NCBI GenBank assembly: GCA_905331475.1
Contig: CAJNYU010001785.1
Location: forward strand, 32,454 to 96,453
DNA: 64,000 bases
Reading direction: 5' to 3'
Origin: Rotaria socialis
Lineage: Eukaryota > Rotifera > Eurotatoria > Philodinida > Philodinidae
Positions 1 through 10,894 of the stretch are shown here, piece by piece (position 1 is the stretch's first letter; each line of letters starts with the position of its first letter). The notes beneath the pieces were generated by a model that saw nothing but the letters and a program-made list of their open reading frames with translations, was not told the origin of the DNA and did not search any database. The position numbers were made by a program, and so were the translations under genes.

Positions 1-79
1 ATTTTTTATAATTTTTTGCCATATTAATGACTATCTTACCCCTCAATTTGATGAGCATCCATCATTTTAAATTGAAAAT

Positions 80-265
80 TTATTCAATAGTTCGCTCATC
101 GATGACTTTTTTGTTTTTCAACATTTGTGTAATTTTTTCTTCAGAAACGGGATTGACTGTCAAGACCATTACTCATTTATTAATTTATTTTCTTCGAAGT
201 AATCAATGGGCAGTAAATCGTGTACACGGAATTTCCGATTGTCATGATCAGAAAGCAATATTATT
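80..265 (-). pseudogene. possible decayed coding relic
   Basis: On the minus strand two adjacent open stretches have coding-like composition but lie in different frames. The upstream one includes FRVHDLLPIDYFEENKL and the downstream one MVLTVNPVSEEKITQ, ending in a stop at 80-82. There is no splice pair between them, so this would be a frameshifted remnant or an unresolved small intron. I do not recognise the family. It may equally be chance. Confidence 0.2.
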
Positions 266-816
266 CAAACCGACTTCTAAATCTCTATCAGGAATTTTGT
301 TTTATCACAAGAAATAAATTCTGAATTGTCAACGAATATGCGTATTTTTATTTTCTAAAAGTATAACTATCAGTCGCATATCGGCTATTGACTTAGTTGT
401 ACTTCACACCAATGTCAAACATATTTTTTCAATTACATCAAAGATTACAATCGAATGATATAAATAGATACCAGGTTAAAGTCCGATCGTATCTTCGTAA
501 AGTGTTTTCTTTTAAAACAAAAACAAAAAACGCTGATGTCAATCAAAAGCATATGAATATGAAAAATATTTCAATTATTATAACCACTTTACCATCGATA
601 AACAAAAACCATTATAATATTGGTCAATAAAAAATAGGCGTCGAGTACTCTTTCAAAAGGTTACCAATTTCGATGAATTATTGTTTTTTTTGGCCTGTGT
701 ACGTAATATGTTTCAATAGCGACCAGACAGAATGTGTTCTTCGGAAACAAACACGAGTTACAAGTGATTTCTTCCAAGAGAAAAAAAAGAGATCCTTGTC
801 AAACATACATATATTA

Positions 817-1143
817 TCAATTTTTATTTAACGGTGCTTCCATACCGAGCATGGTTGCACTAAAAACACGATCACATTTAAAGATTTTTAAATCACATTT
901 ATAATGTTTTGGACAGCAATGTTTATGATCGGCACAGCACACTCCATCTTGAATCGGACAACATGAATAATCACCATCTGTTGAAATGCAACAAGTACTA
1001 GTCGCTGGGCATATTGAAAGACCATCTGGACAAATAATATCTGCATTTGGTGGTGGAATGGTTTCCGCATTTTTCGAGGATACCACCATCAATAGCAAAC
1101 AAAGAAAAAGAACAACGAATATATTCATTGGTACACCAGTCAT
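817..1143 (-). CDS. secreted granulin-domain protein
   Basis: A single-exon 108-residue protein. Residues 6-24 form a hydrophobic signal peptide (MNIFVVLFLCLLLMVVSS); the Met at residue 6 fits the signal better than the first Met. Residues about 38-91 carry one complete granulin module with twelve cysteines in the family order C, C, CC, CC, CC, CC, C, C and the HCCP signature. Granulins are secreted growth-factor-like or lysosomal cysteine-knot peptides, usually in multi-module precursors. Here there is only one module, so the product is a mini-granulin. There is no other gene within 2 kb upstream. The fold assignment is secure; the physiological role is not shown by the sequence. Confidence 0.88.
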   Translation of the reverse strand: MTGVPMNIFVVLFLCLLLMVVSSKNAETIPPPNADIICPDGLSICPATSTCCISTDGDYSCCPIQDGVCCADHKHCCPKHYKCDLKIFKCDRVFSATMLGMEAPLNKN

Positions 1144-3492
1144 CTGAAATGGACTACTGTTTTCTTAGTAATTTTAGCTTCTTGTGAGTGATAATGCAAA
1201 AACGCGTGCGATATATAACGAATCTTGAGTAAAGTACAATGCATTTAATATTTTCTCATAATCCATTCAGTCCTTATATTAGTTTTGACAAAAAAAATAA
1301 CGACATCAGGAAATTTTCACATGGTATCAATGAAAAAGAAAAGGACTTTAATTAGACGTCAAATATAAGTGTGCGGGAGTATGACACATCAAAACAACAG
1401 ACTAAAATACTCAATGAGTATATCATTCTTCGTTGTTCATATGGTACCAACAGTAAAATCAGTCAAGATCAACAGTCCAAAACTGCCTATTTTCATCATC
1501 AAAGTAAGTGAATATGTGAATGTTGAAAAAAAAATAGTATCATTTTGATTATTGTATGTGTTTTATTACTGGGAAAATGATTTCGACCGAAGATCAATCG
1601 AAAACTCTTGCATTCGTAGATGGTTATTGTTGAATATTACCATAGTTATTTTCCATTTTATTTTTGTATCTTTATCGTGAAGTAATCAAAATACGTTGAG
1701 ACACTTGGATTATTTTAAAAATTTGTTTTACGACATCGGTGAGTTGACTAATTTGGTCAAAAATCAGATTCACGAGAGCGTTGAAAAGTCAAATTTTACA
1801 TCTGGAAAACGTCTTAAATAATTTTTCCCGTCTATTTTTGTCGTAGCGTACACGTGAGCAATGTCATTTGCACGATTTCCAGATGGCAGACTTGTCTGTT
1901 CAACATCTTTATCCATCCCCTACGATGAGTAACTGAATATTATGTTTTCTGATTGATATTGACGTTTGGTGAACGGAAAATATTATTTTCAATCTGAAAC
2001 TGATTTATTTCTAGTTGCTTTATAATAAACGTAATGAAATGAATTGTGTTGAGCAGTATTAACTTGAAAAGTCTTCGAATTTAAAGTTCTCAAGGGAGAA
2101 AAGAAGATTTTCTTTTAATTCTTGGCTTCTATTGTTATCAAATGTAGACTACATTCTTCAGAATTATGATGGTATTAAAGATGTGTGCATTCTTAAGACG
2201 ACTAAGACGCAATTCCAATTGCACTCTGATTAGAAACTAAATTAAGAATTAATCAAATTGAAACTTGATACATTTTCACAACAAATCTATGATAGCGAGG
2301 CGTCTATTTAACACATAAAGCAATTCTATTTTGTTGTGCTTATGATAAAAACGTAGAATATCAAATTCAAAAATGACTCGCAATATTAGAATGAACTCAA
2401 GTAGCTAGTACATATGCTTTCATTCTAATTCTATATCATGTCGCTAATATGACGATGTGACATGAAAGTCCATACATAAGAAATGTGTTTTGACGTGTGA
2501 ACTTAGGTTTGGCGAGAATTTTCTATGTAACATATTGTTAATTTAAAATAACAACATTTAATCCGAAAACTAAAACGATAACAAGTCGCATGTCTTTCTT
2601 TGTAGAAAAAAGAAAAACTGTGGATTGTCACCAGGCAGAGCTTACCGACTCAGTAGTAAAACAATTCCAGGTATAGCTTTATTTTTCCCCAACAAAATAC
2701 GTATTACCATGGGATTAATAAAATGGTGTTTGAAAGAAAATATAGAAAAAAAATGTGTTTTCTTTCGCACAGCTAAACATTGTTAAATGAACTATATATA
2801 TGTAAAGAGTTAATTTAGTTATTCTCAATTGATTCATTAATTCTAGGCTGTAGACTAGTCTAGAAAAAAAAAGAAGTATTTGTCAATATTCCGTCGGCAG
2901 AACTCATTCGATTGTTTGTTAATCCATGTAAATTCAAAGATATGCTTGATGTAAAAATGAAAAGAAAGAATACTTTCACGCATAAACCTTAATGTTTTTG
3001 CAAGAATCACAACTTTTTCCTCAAAGTAAGTTCATAATCACCACATGAAATATACAAGTGCAGTCGTAGGTTATTTTCCTATGGGTTACCAGTATCATAA
3101 AAATGATGAGAACGTTCTAATACTACCAGTTGAATATCAGATGTTGAAAATTCTCCGCATCGATCTTTAATAAACATTCTCTACCCGTTATCATGTATCT
3201 GTTGATAATCCCATACGGATTTTTGTTTTCTGACTGACGAATTTTGATTAACCGATAAGAATTCGCTATGTCACTGGCTACTTGTTTCCAATGAAAATTA
3301 CTAACGAATTAAAATATAGATAATGTGTAGTTCTTGATAAAGAGAGAAATTTCTGTATTTCTTTCCTTTTCTTTTTTCTTCTATCTCCTACTCATTATTC
3401 TTCACTTGGCTCATTGACACAGAACGCGATTTGCCATTTTAGTTTTTTTTCTCTATGCTCTTCATATTCTATCGTTATTTTGTCTCATATCA
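1144..3492. other. intergenic, no gene seen
   Basis: About 2.3 kb of AT-rich sequence with no recognisable exon, repeat or RNA gene. The part nearest 1143 should hold the granulin promoter, and 3340-3490 the pyrimidine-rich upstream region of the next gene. I see no clear motif in either. Confidence 0.6.
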
Positions 3493-4993
3493 ATGAACAT
3501 CTTTACGCAAATCGCAACGCAATTTCTTATTAATAAAAATACGCTGACGGATTTGTTAAAAACATTGAAGTTTTCCACGGCATTTATCGAAGAATTTCAA
3601 AATGATCACATTTTTATCGATGAAGATACAATTAGACAGAAAATCCGTATCTTATGTGACATAACACAAGATGAATCGTTTCAAGGTTTACTATGTCACG
3701 ATAATGGTATTCAATTAGTTTTCCATGCAACACCTCATGATTATCGTTTCATGCGATTTCGTATTAGTTTCGATATTAAAATCATTGGAATTATTCTAAA
3801 TAATCAACAACAAACGTTACAATTTTTAATAAGTAATATTCAAATACAATCACTTAATCAGCTTTCAAAGCCATTTCGATTTTGTGTTCAGGTAAAGCAA
3901 TAAAATACTAATTCATCTATTTACATATATTACAGGAAATAAAATACGAGCTATTGATATTAAAATATCGAGACCTCTTGCTATTCTATATGCTCAATTC
4001 AAGGCTTTTTCTATTAGCATTGAATTTCCTGAAATTCATAAGAATTGTTTCATTTCCTCAAACACAGAAATGTTTGTACTTTTATTGATGTTATTTAAAT
4101 CAGAATGACATTCTCGTTTTCTAAACGTAAGACTTCACTAATTGTGAACAGAACATAACACTAGGATTAATTAGGATAATTCTAACTGGAAAGACCCTAA
4201 ACTGTTCTACATAATTATGTAAAGGTTGCATCCTGACAGGATACCTGTTGCGATAATTTACTGAGCATCAACAATCTAGTCTGTAGTTTTTCTTAGTTAA
4301 AAAGAAAAATCTTAAGCCTGGAATGAATCATTAGTAATACTTCAACATATCGCAGTTTCACTGTAGTATAAATATCAAGTACTCGATCTTTTGTTGTTTT
4401 CATAGCTGTCATTCAATGAAAGCATCTGGCATGAAAAAATAATGATTTATCGTAATGCTGATTTTTCTACATCAAGAGAGATTTTCTGAGGAATAAGCAC
4501 TCGTCAGATTTACATTTTCTAATTTCCCTATTAATTCAAGCCCATATTCAGTCATGTAGAATACAATGCACCGCCGACTCTTTAATCTTTAACTTTTGAA
4601 TATGCTACTAATGATCCGAGAACGACTTGAAATAAGAATAAAAATTGTGTATGTTTTTTTTTGTTTTAGTGTAAAGCCCGAACTTTAGTTATCGATGAAC
4701 TTGAACGACTTTGTGCCGAAAAAAATATTTCATATGAAAGATTATTTAAAAATCTAAAATGCCCTTTAGTTTATCGGATTAGTTTATCGAATATGAAAGA
4801 ATTAAATCATTTACGCGAACGATATTTAATTATTGGTAATCGATCAATACTTGATTTAATACAAATAACCTGGGTTGAGCACCGTGAACAGGCTATTGTA
4901 TTGGGCTATCTTTTAAATACTTCGCTACATGGAAAAAAATCGTATTCTTACATTCAACAAGTGACTATGGAGAAAAGTTCAATATTGTTATGA
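3493..4993 (+). CDS. unrecognised two-exon protein
   Basis: Exon 1 is 3493-3891 and exon 2 is 4670-4993. They join in phase 0 at TTCAG|GTAAAG and TTGTTTTAG|TGT, giving about 240 residues. The exons have coding-like codon use and an uninterrupted frame across the junction, and the 778-bp intron has strong consensus ends although it is far longer than the 50-70 bp typical here. The protein looks soluble with alternating helices and strands, and has no signal peptide, membrane segment or repeat. I do not recognise the family. The intron holds no gene or repeat that I can identify. An alternative is that exon 1 simply reads through to the stop at 3903, but the exon 2 frame argues for splicing. 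Confidence 0.6.
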
Positions 4994-6301
4994 AAAAATT
5001 TAAAATAAAAGAAAAATGTTTTGTAATTACTATTAATCATGAGTGACGGGCTTTGTTGAATATGCCTTTCTTAGTTCAATGAAAAGTATGTCATAGAAAA
5101 TGATTAAGGAAACGTCAGTAGATGCGTTTTGTAGATGAGAAAATAATAAGATGATTTTTAATTATAGCACGTCATACATTTTGTATATTATGAGTCATTA
5201 ACGACGAACCAGATCAGATATTCGTTAGCATTTCAACATATGTTAAATCGATTCAAAGCACTGTAGTGTCTCGGAAAATTCTGGCTTGATAAATAATAGT
5301 AGATATCTCTTAATTCTATATAATCCAATGCTGTTTTGTATTCGAATTTAAAAAAAATTGAAACACGAGAGCGACGATGTTGCTTAAAAATATCAAATAA
5401 ATTCTATCGTATCGACTCTAATGAATTAATGGTAAGTACATAATCCGTCAAAAAGAAGAATGTAAGTCTGAGTTTTATATAGACGTAAGTGTCAGAAAGA
5501 AGCAAGGTGTCTTTTTAAGTACTCATCAATCAAAAAAGCATTTATAGATGAAAGTGGAACGCATGTCTCTCTTATGAAATCTGCCTAAGTGGATGTCGGC
5601 ATATTTTGATGGCCATTAAATTGTGACAAAGAACTGATTTTTGCACAAAATTTACTTTCAGTTACGAAAGTGCCAACGAGAGTTTAATTTCCAATGAAGA
5701 AATTCAGATATTATATTTCTGAATGGATATTTTTTCATAAAAAAAGAGCTGTAGAGCCACTAGAGAATTTCCTGTTCGAACGAACTCTGGTTTCTCGACA
5801 TACGGACTCATTGAGAGAAGTATGGTTTTATTGAAAATTTAAAAGGCTTATCTGTGAATATTTCAGTGGAAAAATCAACTATCTATTGTATTAACCAAAA
5901 GAAAAAAGCTCAAGTTCCAATAAAGATCTGCTTTATGATTGTTCACTGTTGTCCTTCCGTGACGATAGTAGTCGCTATCCGAAATATTCTTACGCAAAGC
6001 AATCACGTTCATTGAAGGAGAGATCGATAGTTGTTTTGATTGTACATTTGAATTCATCTATGATTTCTATTATCTTTAGAAAAAGGAAGCAATACGCGTT
6101 GAAAACAGGACGCAAAAATGCTTAATCATCGTTTACATGGTGAGGAAACCATGTCAAAAATTTCGAGTCAACAGAACGGAAAGAAAATGATGTTGTATGA
6201 TTTACTAGAAAATTTTTTGCCCTGTCATACTAGCAATGCAAATAGCTATTTAAAATAAATTGGTAAGAAAAAAATGACTCCGAGCGTTACTGCTGCCGAC
6301 A
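4994..6301. other. intergenic, no gene seen
   Basis: About 1.3 kb of AT-rich sequence. Short open frames occur on the minus strand (5875-6057) but have no splice partners or family resemblance. No repeat was noted. Confidence 0.55.
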
Positions 6302-6992
6302 ATGCAATCCTCACATGTATCATTGGTGAATTATGTTCTTCAAAAAAGTCAGCCTGGCAATGTACAACATGTAATCGATACTATCGATAGATTCGGTTGG
6401 ACTAAACAATGGTTGATGAATATTGGCGATCGAAAAGGACAAATTCTTGATGATGCTATTCGAACACGAAGACCAAAAACAGTTTTAGAACTGGGTATGA
6501 TTATTTTATTTTGTACTAACAAGCGATCCATTGATTTTTGTAGGTACTTTTCTTGGTTATAGCTCATTGAGAATGGCAAGTCAATTGCCAGATGATGCAT
6601 TTATTATTTCCATTGAAAGAAATCGTCAATCAGCTGAAATAGCTCATACTATTCATAAACATGCGGGTGTAGAAAAACGAATACAACTTATCGTTGGTTC
6701 AACTGAAAATGTTATTCCTCGGTTGACTGAAAAGTATCATATAAATGCGTTTGATTTTATTTTTATCGATCATGATGGTTCAGCATATTTACATGATCTT
6801 AAGCTATTAGAACAGTACGGCTTGATTCAATCCGGCACTATGATTGTAGCTGATAATGTTATCTATCCTGGTGCACCGAAGTATTTGCATTACATTCGAA
6901 ATAATCCAAATTACAAAACCAGATTGTATGAATCTACTCTTGAATATAACGATAACGTGCGTGATGGAGTTGAAATATCTGTACGACGATAG
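6302..6992 (+). CDS. COMT: catechol O-methyltransferase-like
   Basis: Two exons, 6302-6494 and 6544-6992, join in phase 1 inside the SAM-binding glycine motif, giving ELGTFLGYSS. The product, about 213 residues, is the size of soluble COMT with no membrane anchor, so a cytosolic enzyme is expected. It would transfer methyl from S-adenosylmethionine to catechols using Mg2+. The visible family residues are the SAM motif VLELGT.LGYS, the Mg ligand Asp in FIDHD, the Mg ligands in ADNV, and the Glu of TLEYND followed by DGVE. The catalytic Lys that follows the Mg-binding Asp in mammalian COMT (DHWKD) is replaced: the same place reads DHDGS. Substrate specificity or catalysis may therefore differ. 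The gene stands alone between two intergenic spacers. Confidence 0.87.
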
Positions 6993-7680
6993 ATATTGCT
7001 ATTTTAAATTAAATAAAAAAAAGAACGACAAAAATATTTCGTGCTTCTGTTTATTTTCAATTTGATTTTTTCTCGAAAGTCAAAAAAATATAATCGTACT
7101 ATTTCTCAGGGGATATATTCGTAAAATAGTATGATCATACAAAAGATAGAATATTGTAAATGGTTGGTATAATTGCATTGCTTTTTCTCTTATTATTAAG
7201 TATTTATAGCCGATAGGAATCGCGTGTTCTCGATATTTATAGAAAAATTTCGTAAATAAAGCCCGATGCATTGATAATGTTAATGCTATTTTTTAATAAA
7301 AGCTAACTACAAATAATCACGAATAATATCAATCATTTTAAATTTCATTGTATCAAACTTCAAAAAGAAGAATGGCTGTTTTCGAAAATTTTTCAAGAAA
7401 AACGAAGCATCTCTTCTTTGTAAAAACCACCGTAGAGTCACACATGACTGCGCTTGTTAGGTCGTATAACAGTCATATAATGTTTTACTTGTGTGTATAC
7501 ATCGATTATACATATCATGTGACGACATACATAACCATATACTCGGATGTGCAATGTTCGATTCTTTTTCTCTCAACCTTGTTCGATAGCTGTTCACACG
7601 TAAAAAGATAAAGAGCTGAGGACACGTTTTTTTTTCTCTCTTCTTCTTCTTCCCGTCGTTTCATTTCTATTTAAGCAATT
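6993..7680. other. intergenic spacer
   Basis: About 690 bp, AT-rich, ending in a long pyrimidine tract (7629-7655) just before the next start codon. Nothing else is recognisable. Confidence 0.55.
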
Positions 7681-9954
7681 ATGTCGAAAAAAGCTGCAAT
7701 GACATCGCCGGATCAATTACCAATTATTCCTGAGGCGCAAGTCATTGAGCCCATTGTTCAATGTGGTGTTCTATATTTGGGCACAGCACTGCCAAGTCCT
7801 GGTCGTCGTGGGCTTGATTCAGTTCAAGAACCATTTGCACATCGGTATCCTGTCGATGGAACGAATACAGTCCGAGGTATTTTATTACTTTAATCATATA
7901 ACGAAAATTATTGTTTTTCTTTCAAAGGTATTGATGCCGTACTATCTATTTATGAGAATGGCATGCAATTAGCATTTGCTCGTCAACCTCATACAGTAAT
8001 TTTTTTCCCAATATCATCACTTCTCTATTGTGCAAGTCTTCGTTTTTCTATTGTTGAATCTGATCAAATATCACCGATTGATTGGCGTTTTATAACATTA
8101 GACACGACCGTTAAAATTCAAAGTAATCATCCACCTTTATTTTGTGCTGTCGTACAACGTACACAAATCGTACCAGGCGACGAATGTCATTGTTTTATAA
8201 CGAAAAGTGATGATGCAGCACTTGCACTCGTTCGAACAATATCAGAAGTTTATGCGACCCTGAAAAATAATGTTAAACCTTTCAAATCACCCATTTTCTA
8301 TCAGGTTAAATTGTAGTTTTTGTACTGATTTATATTCTAAAAATTTCATTGAATTGTTTGATTTCAGTTAGATCGTTATGGAAGAAAAGTTACTGAAACA
8401 ACTGGAATTATTTATATATCACCCGATAATGATGATGAAGCTCGGTCCAAAAAAATTACAGATCGTAATAGTTCTAAACATTCGACCGATCGGAATTGCT
8501 TGCTAGATCCATCATCTTACGGGTATTTCTATCGTACGAACGCAAGTAGTATAGAAAAATGGGAATTATGGGGCGATGCTGATGTAAGTGAATCTCGTCC
8601 TCGTCCTCCAGCTTCACCATTTGGTCTACATCATGGTCTTTATCATGATGATTTAACACAAGAAGTTCATCATCATCTATCTCATATGGACGATGAAGAT
8701 CGTTCGACTTCATCGAGTTGTTCGAGTTCATCGAGTGCATCGGACCAATACGATCGACATCGTCCTAGCAGCAAACAACAACAGAGTAAACATGAAACAG
8801 ATCCATTTAATACATTAGTTCCACAATCACAAACAAGCTCATTTGATCCATCGTTAACACCACAATATAACGTGCAGTTCAACACAATTCAAAAACCACC
8901 GATTGTTATTGAAAAAGTTATACCGAATAATCGCATGATGACAATTCCTCAACAAGTTCCCAACTATGGTTTTCAACAAGCTGAGCAAACTCAAAATTAT
9001 GGCTTCCAGCAAGCTGAACAAACTCAAAATTATGGCTTCCAACAAGTTGAACAAGTTCCTACCTATGTCTTTCAACAACCCCAGCAAGTATTCAATCCTT
9101 CTGTACCTATACAAAAACCAGATACTGACTATGCTTCAATGTGCGATACCTATTATATCAATGAGCGAGGTGAAAAGATCACGAGCGAAGGCAATCGTAT
9201 TTTATTTATGGATGTTATTCAAGCAAACCCGACAGATAATGATTTAGTACCAAAATCTAATGAAACATCAAAAGTTCGTCCTCGTCGACATCGCCGACAT
9301 CGCCATCGATTCAGCCATATACCTGTTCTTGATGCTCAAGCTGTTGAAAGTATTATCAGCGAGAAAAAAGCTAAACAACAACAACGAAAAACTACTGGTG
9401 CCGACGAAAAATATTTGACAACATCCGATATGTTAGAAATGGTCGATGAATATTTTGGAGAATACAAAGGAAGAAAACGTAAATCTAAAAATCATCCTGT
9501 ACAAACAAAATTTGATCATTTAGAATTATCAAATATACAAGATTATCAAGATTCGAATAGTTCAAATAATGACACTTATCGTCGGCGCCGTCGAAGTCAT
9601 ACTACGTTAACTGCTGGGCCATCAATTAATTATGTCGAACGTCAGCCTCCGATGAAACATGCATCCGAACAAGCATGGATCGAACATCAACAACAATCGA
9701 ATTTTCCACCATTGAATAATGAACAAGTCAATGAATACGTAACAAATATTTATGGAACATCGGAACAAGTATCCCAATCGGTTAAATCACCTGCACCATC
9801 AATAAACAACCGTGAAGCTCAAGCATCTCACAATAATACGCGTCCTGTTACGCCAACAAATGAAGAGTTTATTTCGCCATTTCGATATATGCAAAGTAGT
9901 GTTAATCCCTTGTTAATGCGTGAATATCATAGAGCTCTTAGTGGAGTTCAATAG
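7681..9954 (+). CDS. PTB/PID-like scaffold protein
   Basis: Three exons, 7681-7876, 7928-8304 and 8368-9954, give about 719 residues. Residues about 25-195 look like a phosphotyrosine-binding (PID) fold. It opens with VQCGVLYLGTALPSPGRRG, has a central GIDAVLSIYENGMQL strand pair, a stretch ISSLLYCASLRF, and a closing strand-helix with ECHCFITKSDDAALALV. The rest is low-complexity and rich in Gln, Ser, His and Asn, with a Ser cluster near residue 310, an Arg/His-rich segment (RPRRHRRHRHRF) and a short tandem repeat at 8967-9083. Proteins of this layout are cytoplasmic adaptors, but no specific partner can be named. The stop lies 37 bp from the stop of the convergent gene at 9992, so the 3' UTRs must overlap or be very short. 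Confidence 0.72.
8967..9083 (+). repeat. in-frame tandem repeat, 33-bp unit
   Basis: Three and a half in-frame copies of a 33-bp unit encode YGFQQAEQTQN; the later copies diverge to YGFQQVEQVPT and YVFQQPQQ. The repeat lies inside the disordered part of the PTB-like protein. The near-identity of the first two units suggests recent slippage or duplication and possible length variation between alleles. Confidence 0.85.
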
Positions 9955-9991
9955 AAACACATTTCTTTTTTCTAAAAAAGAAAAGATCATT

Positions 9992-10894
9992 CTAAATAAA
10001 TTCGAATTCTTCTGATGGAGTTAAATAAAATGAAAATCTGTTCATTGGAATTGTGTAAATATCATTTGTCGTCGAAGTTGGTACTGGTGACGGAAGATTT
10101 TTCTGTGAACTAACTTTCTTCTTTGTTGAAATCTGTTCGGTTTGTCTTGACAGTTTTTTAATTGAAAAATACTTGCGAAAAACTCGATTAGGTATCCATT
10201 GTCGTAAACGTGAACTATCAGGTTGATCGTTTGTATGACGACGAAATAATTTTCTTAGTAGATGATTACGTTGTTTTTTTGACGAAAGCATCATTGATCG
10301 TTTAATTCGCTGTTCGGAATCGTCTTTTTCTCTTCGAGATAATTTTATCAGTTGAAAGCAAACAGTAACAATTAGAAAAAGAATAATACCAACAATTGAT
10401 GCCATAACTAATTGTGTGGAATTTTGTTTAAATGAACTATTTAATAATTCAGTTCGACGAATAAATACACAACCATTACGTGGCGAATAAATATAAGACG
10501 TTGAATACGATTGAAAATCAACACACACTTCATATAGGCCAGGATCAAGATTTAAGATATGTAGACTATTGTTTGCATCAATTAATTGCGTAAAATTAGT
10601 TAGGATATGTACATTAATAGTCGATAGGGATATTTCATCGATAGATCGTAATACAAAACGATATCCACGAAATATATGAAAGAGTGATTGTTCGATTGTA
10701 AACCAAACAAATATAGAACGATCTCGATAGTTATCTATATAGCATGGTCGTAGATAATTTGTAGTTATTGATCGAAAATAATTGTCGAGACACGTTTCTT
10801 CGCTATCTTTTACACGATGTTTATGAATTATTAAACATGTTGACAGTAATAAAAGATTACTACCAATCAAAATGGCGAATAGATGGATGTACAT
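9992..10894 (-). CDS. single-pass membrane protein, FN3-like ectodomain
   Basis: An intronless 300-residue frame. Residues 1-24 are a signal peptide or anchor (MYIHLFAILIGSNLLLLSTC). The ectodomain, about residues 25-160, has N-glycosylation sequons (NFT, NNS, NSS, NST) and ends in a strand pattern, LNLDPGLYEVCVDF, like the last strands of a fibronectin type III domain. A membrane segment follows (about 163-187, LVMASIVGIILFLIVTVC), then a basic cytoplasmic tail of about 110 residues rich in Arg, Lys and Ser. The overall plan suggests a receptor or adhesion protein, with no recognised orthologue. The 3' end converges on the PTB-like gene with 37 bp between stops. Confidence 0.7.
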   Translation of the reverse strand: MYIHLFAILIGSNLLLLSTCLIIHKHRVKDSEETCLDNYFRSITTNYLRPCYIDNYRDRSIFVWFTIEQSLFHIFRGYRFVLRSIDEISLSTINVHILTNFTQLIDANNSLHILNLDPGLYEVCVDFQSYSTSYIYSPRNGCVFIRRTELLNSSFKQNSTQLVMASIVGIILFLIVTVCFQLIKLSRREKDDSEQRIKRSMMLSSKKQRNHLLRKLFRRHTNDQPDSSRLRQWIPNRVFRKYFSIKKLSRQTEQISTKKKVSSQKNLPSPVPTSTTNDIYTIPMNRFSFYLTPSEEFEFI

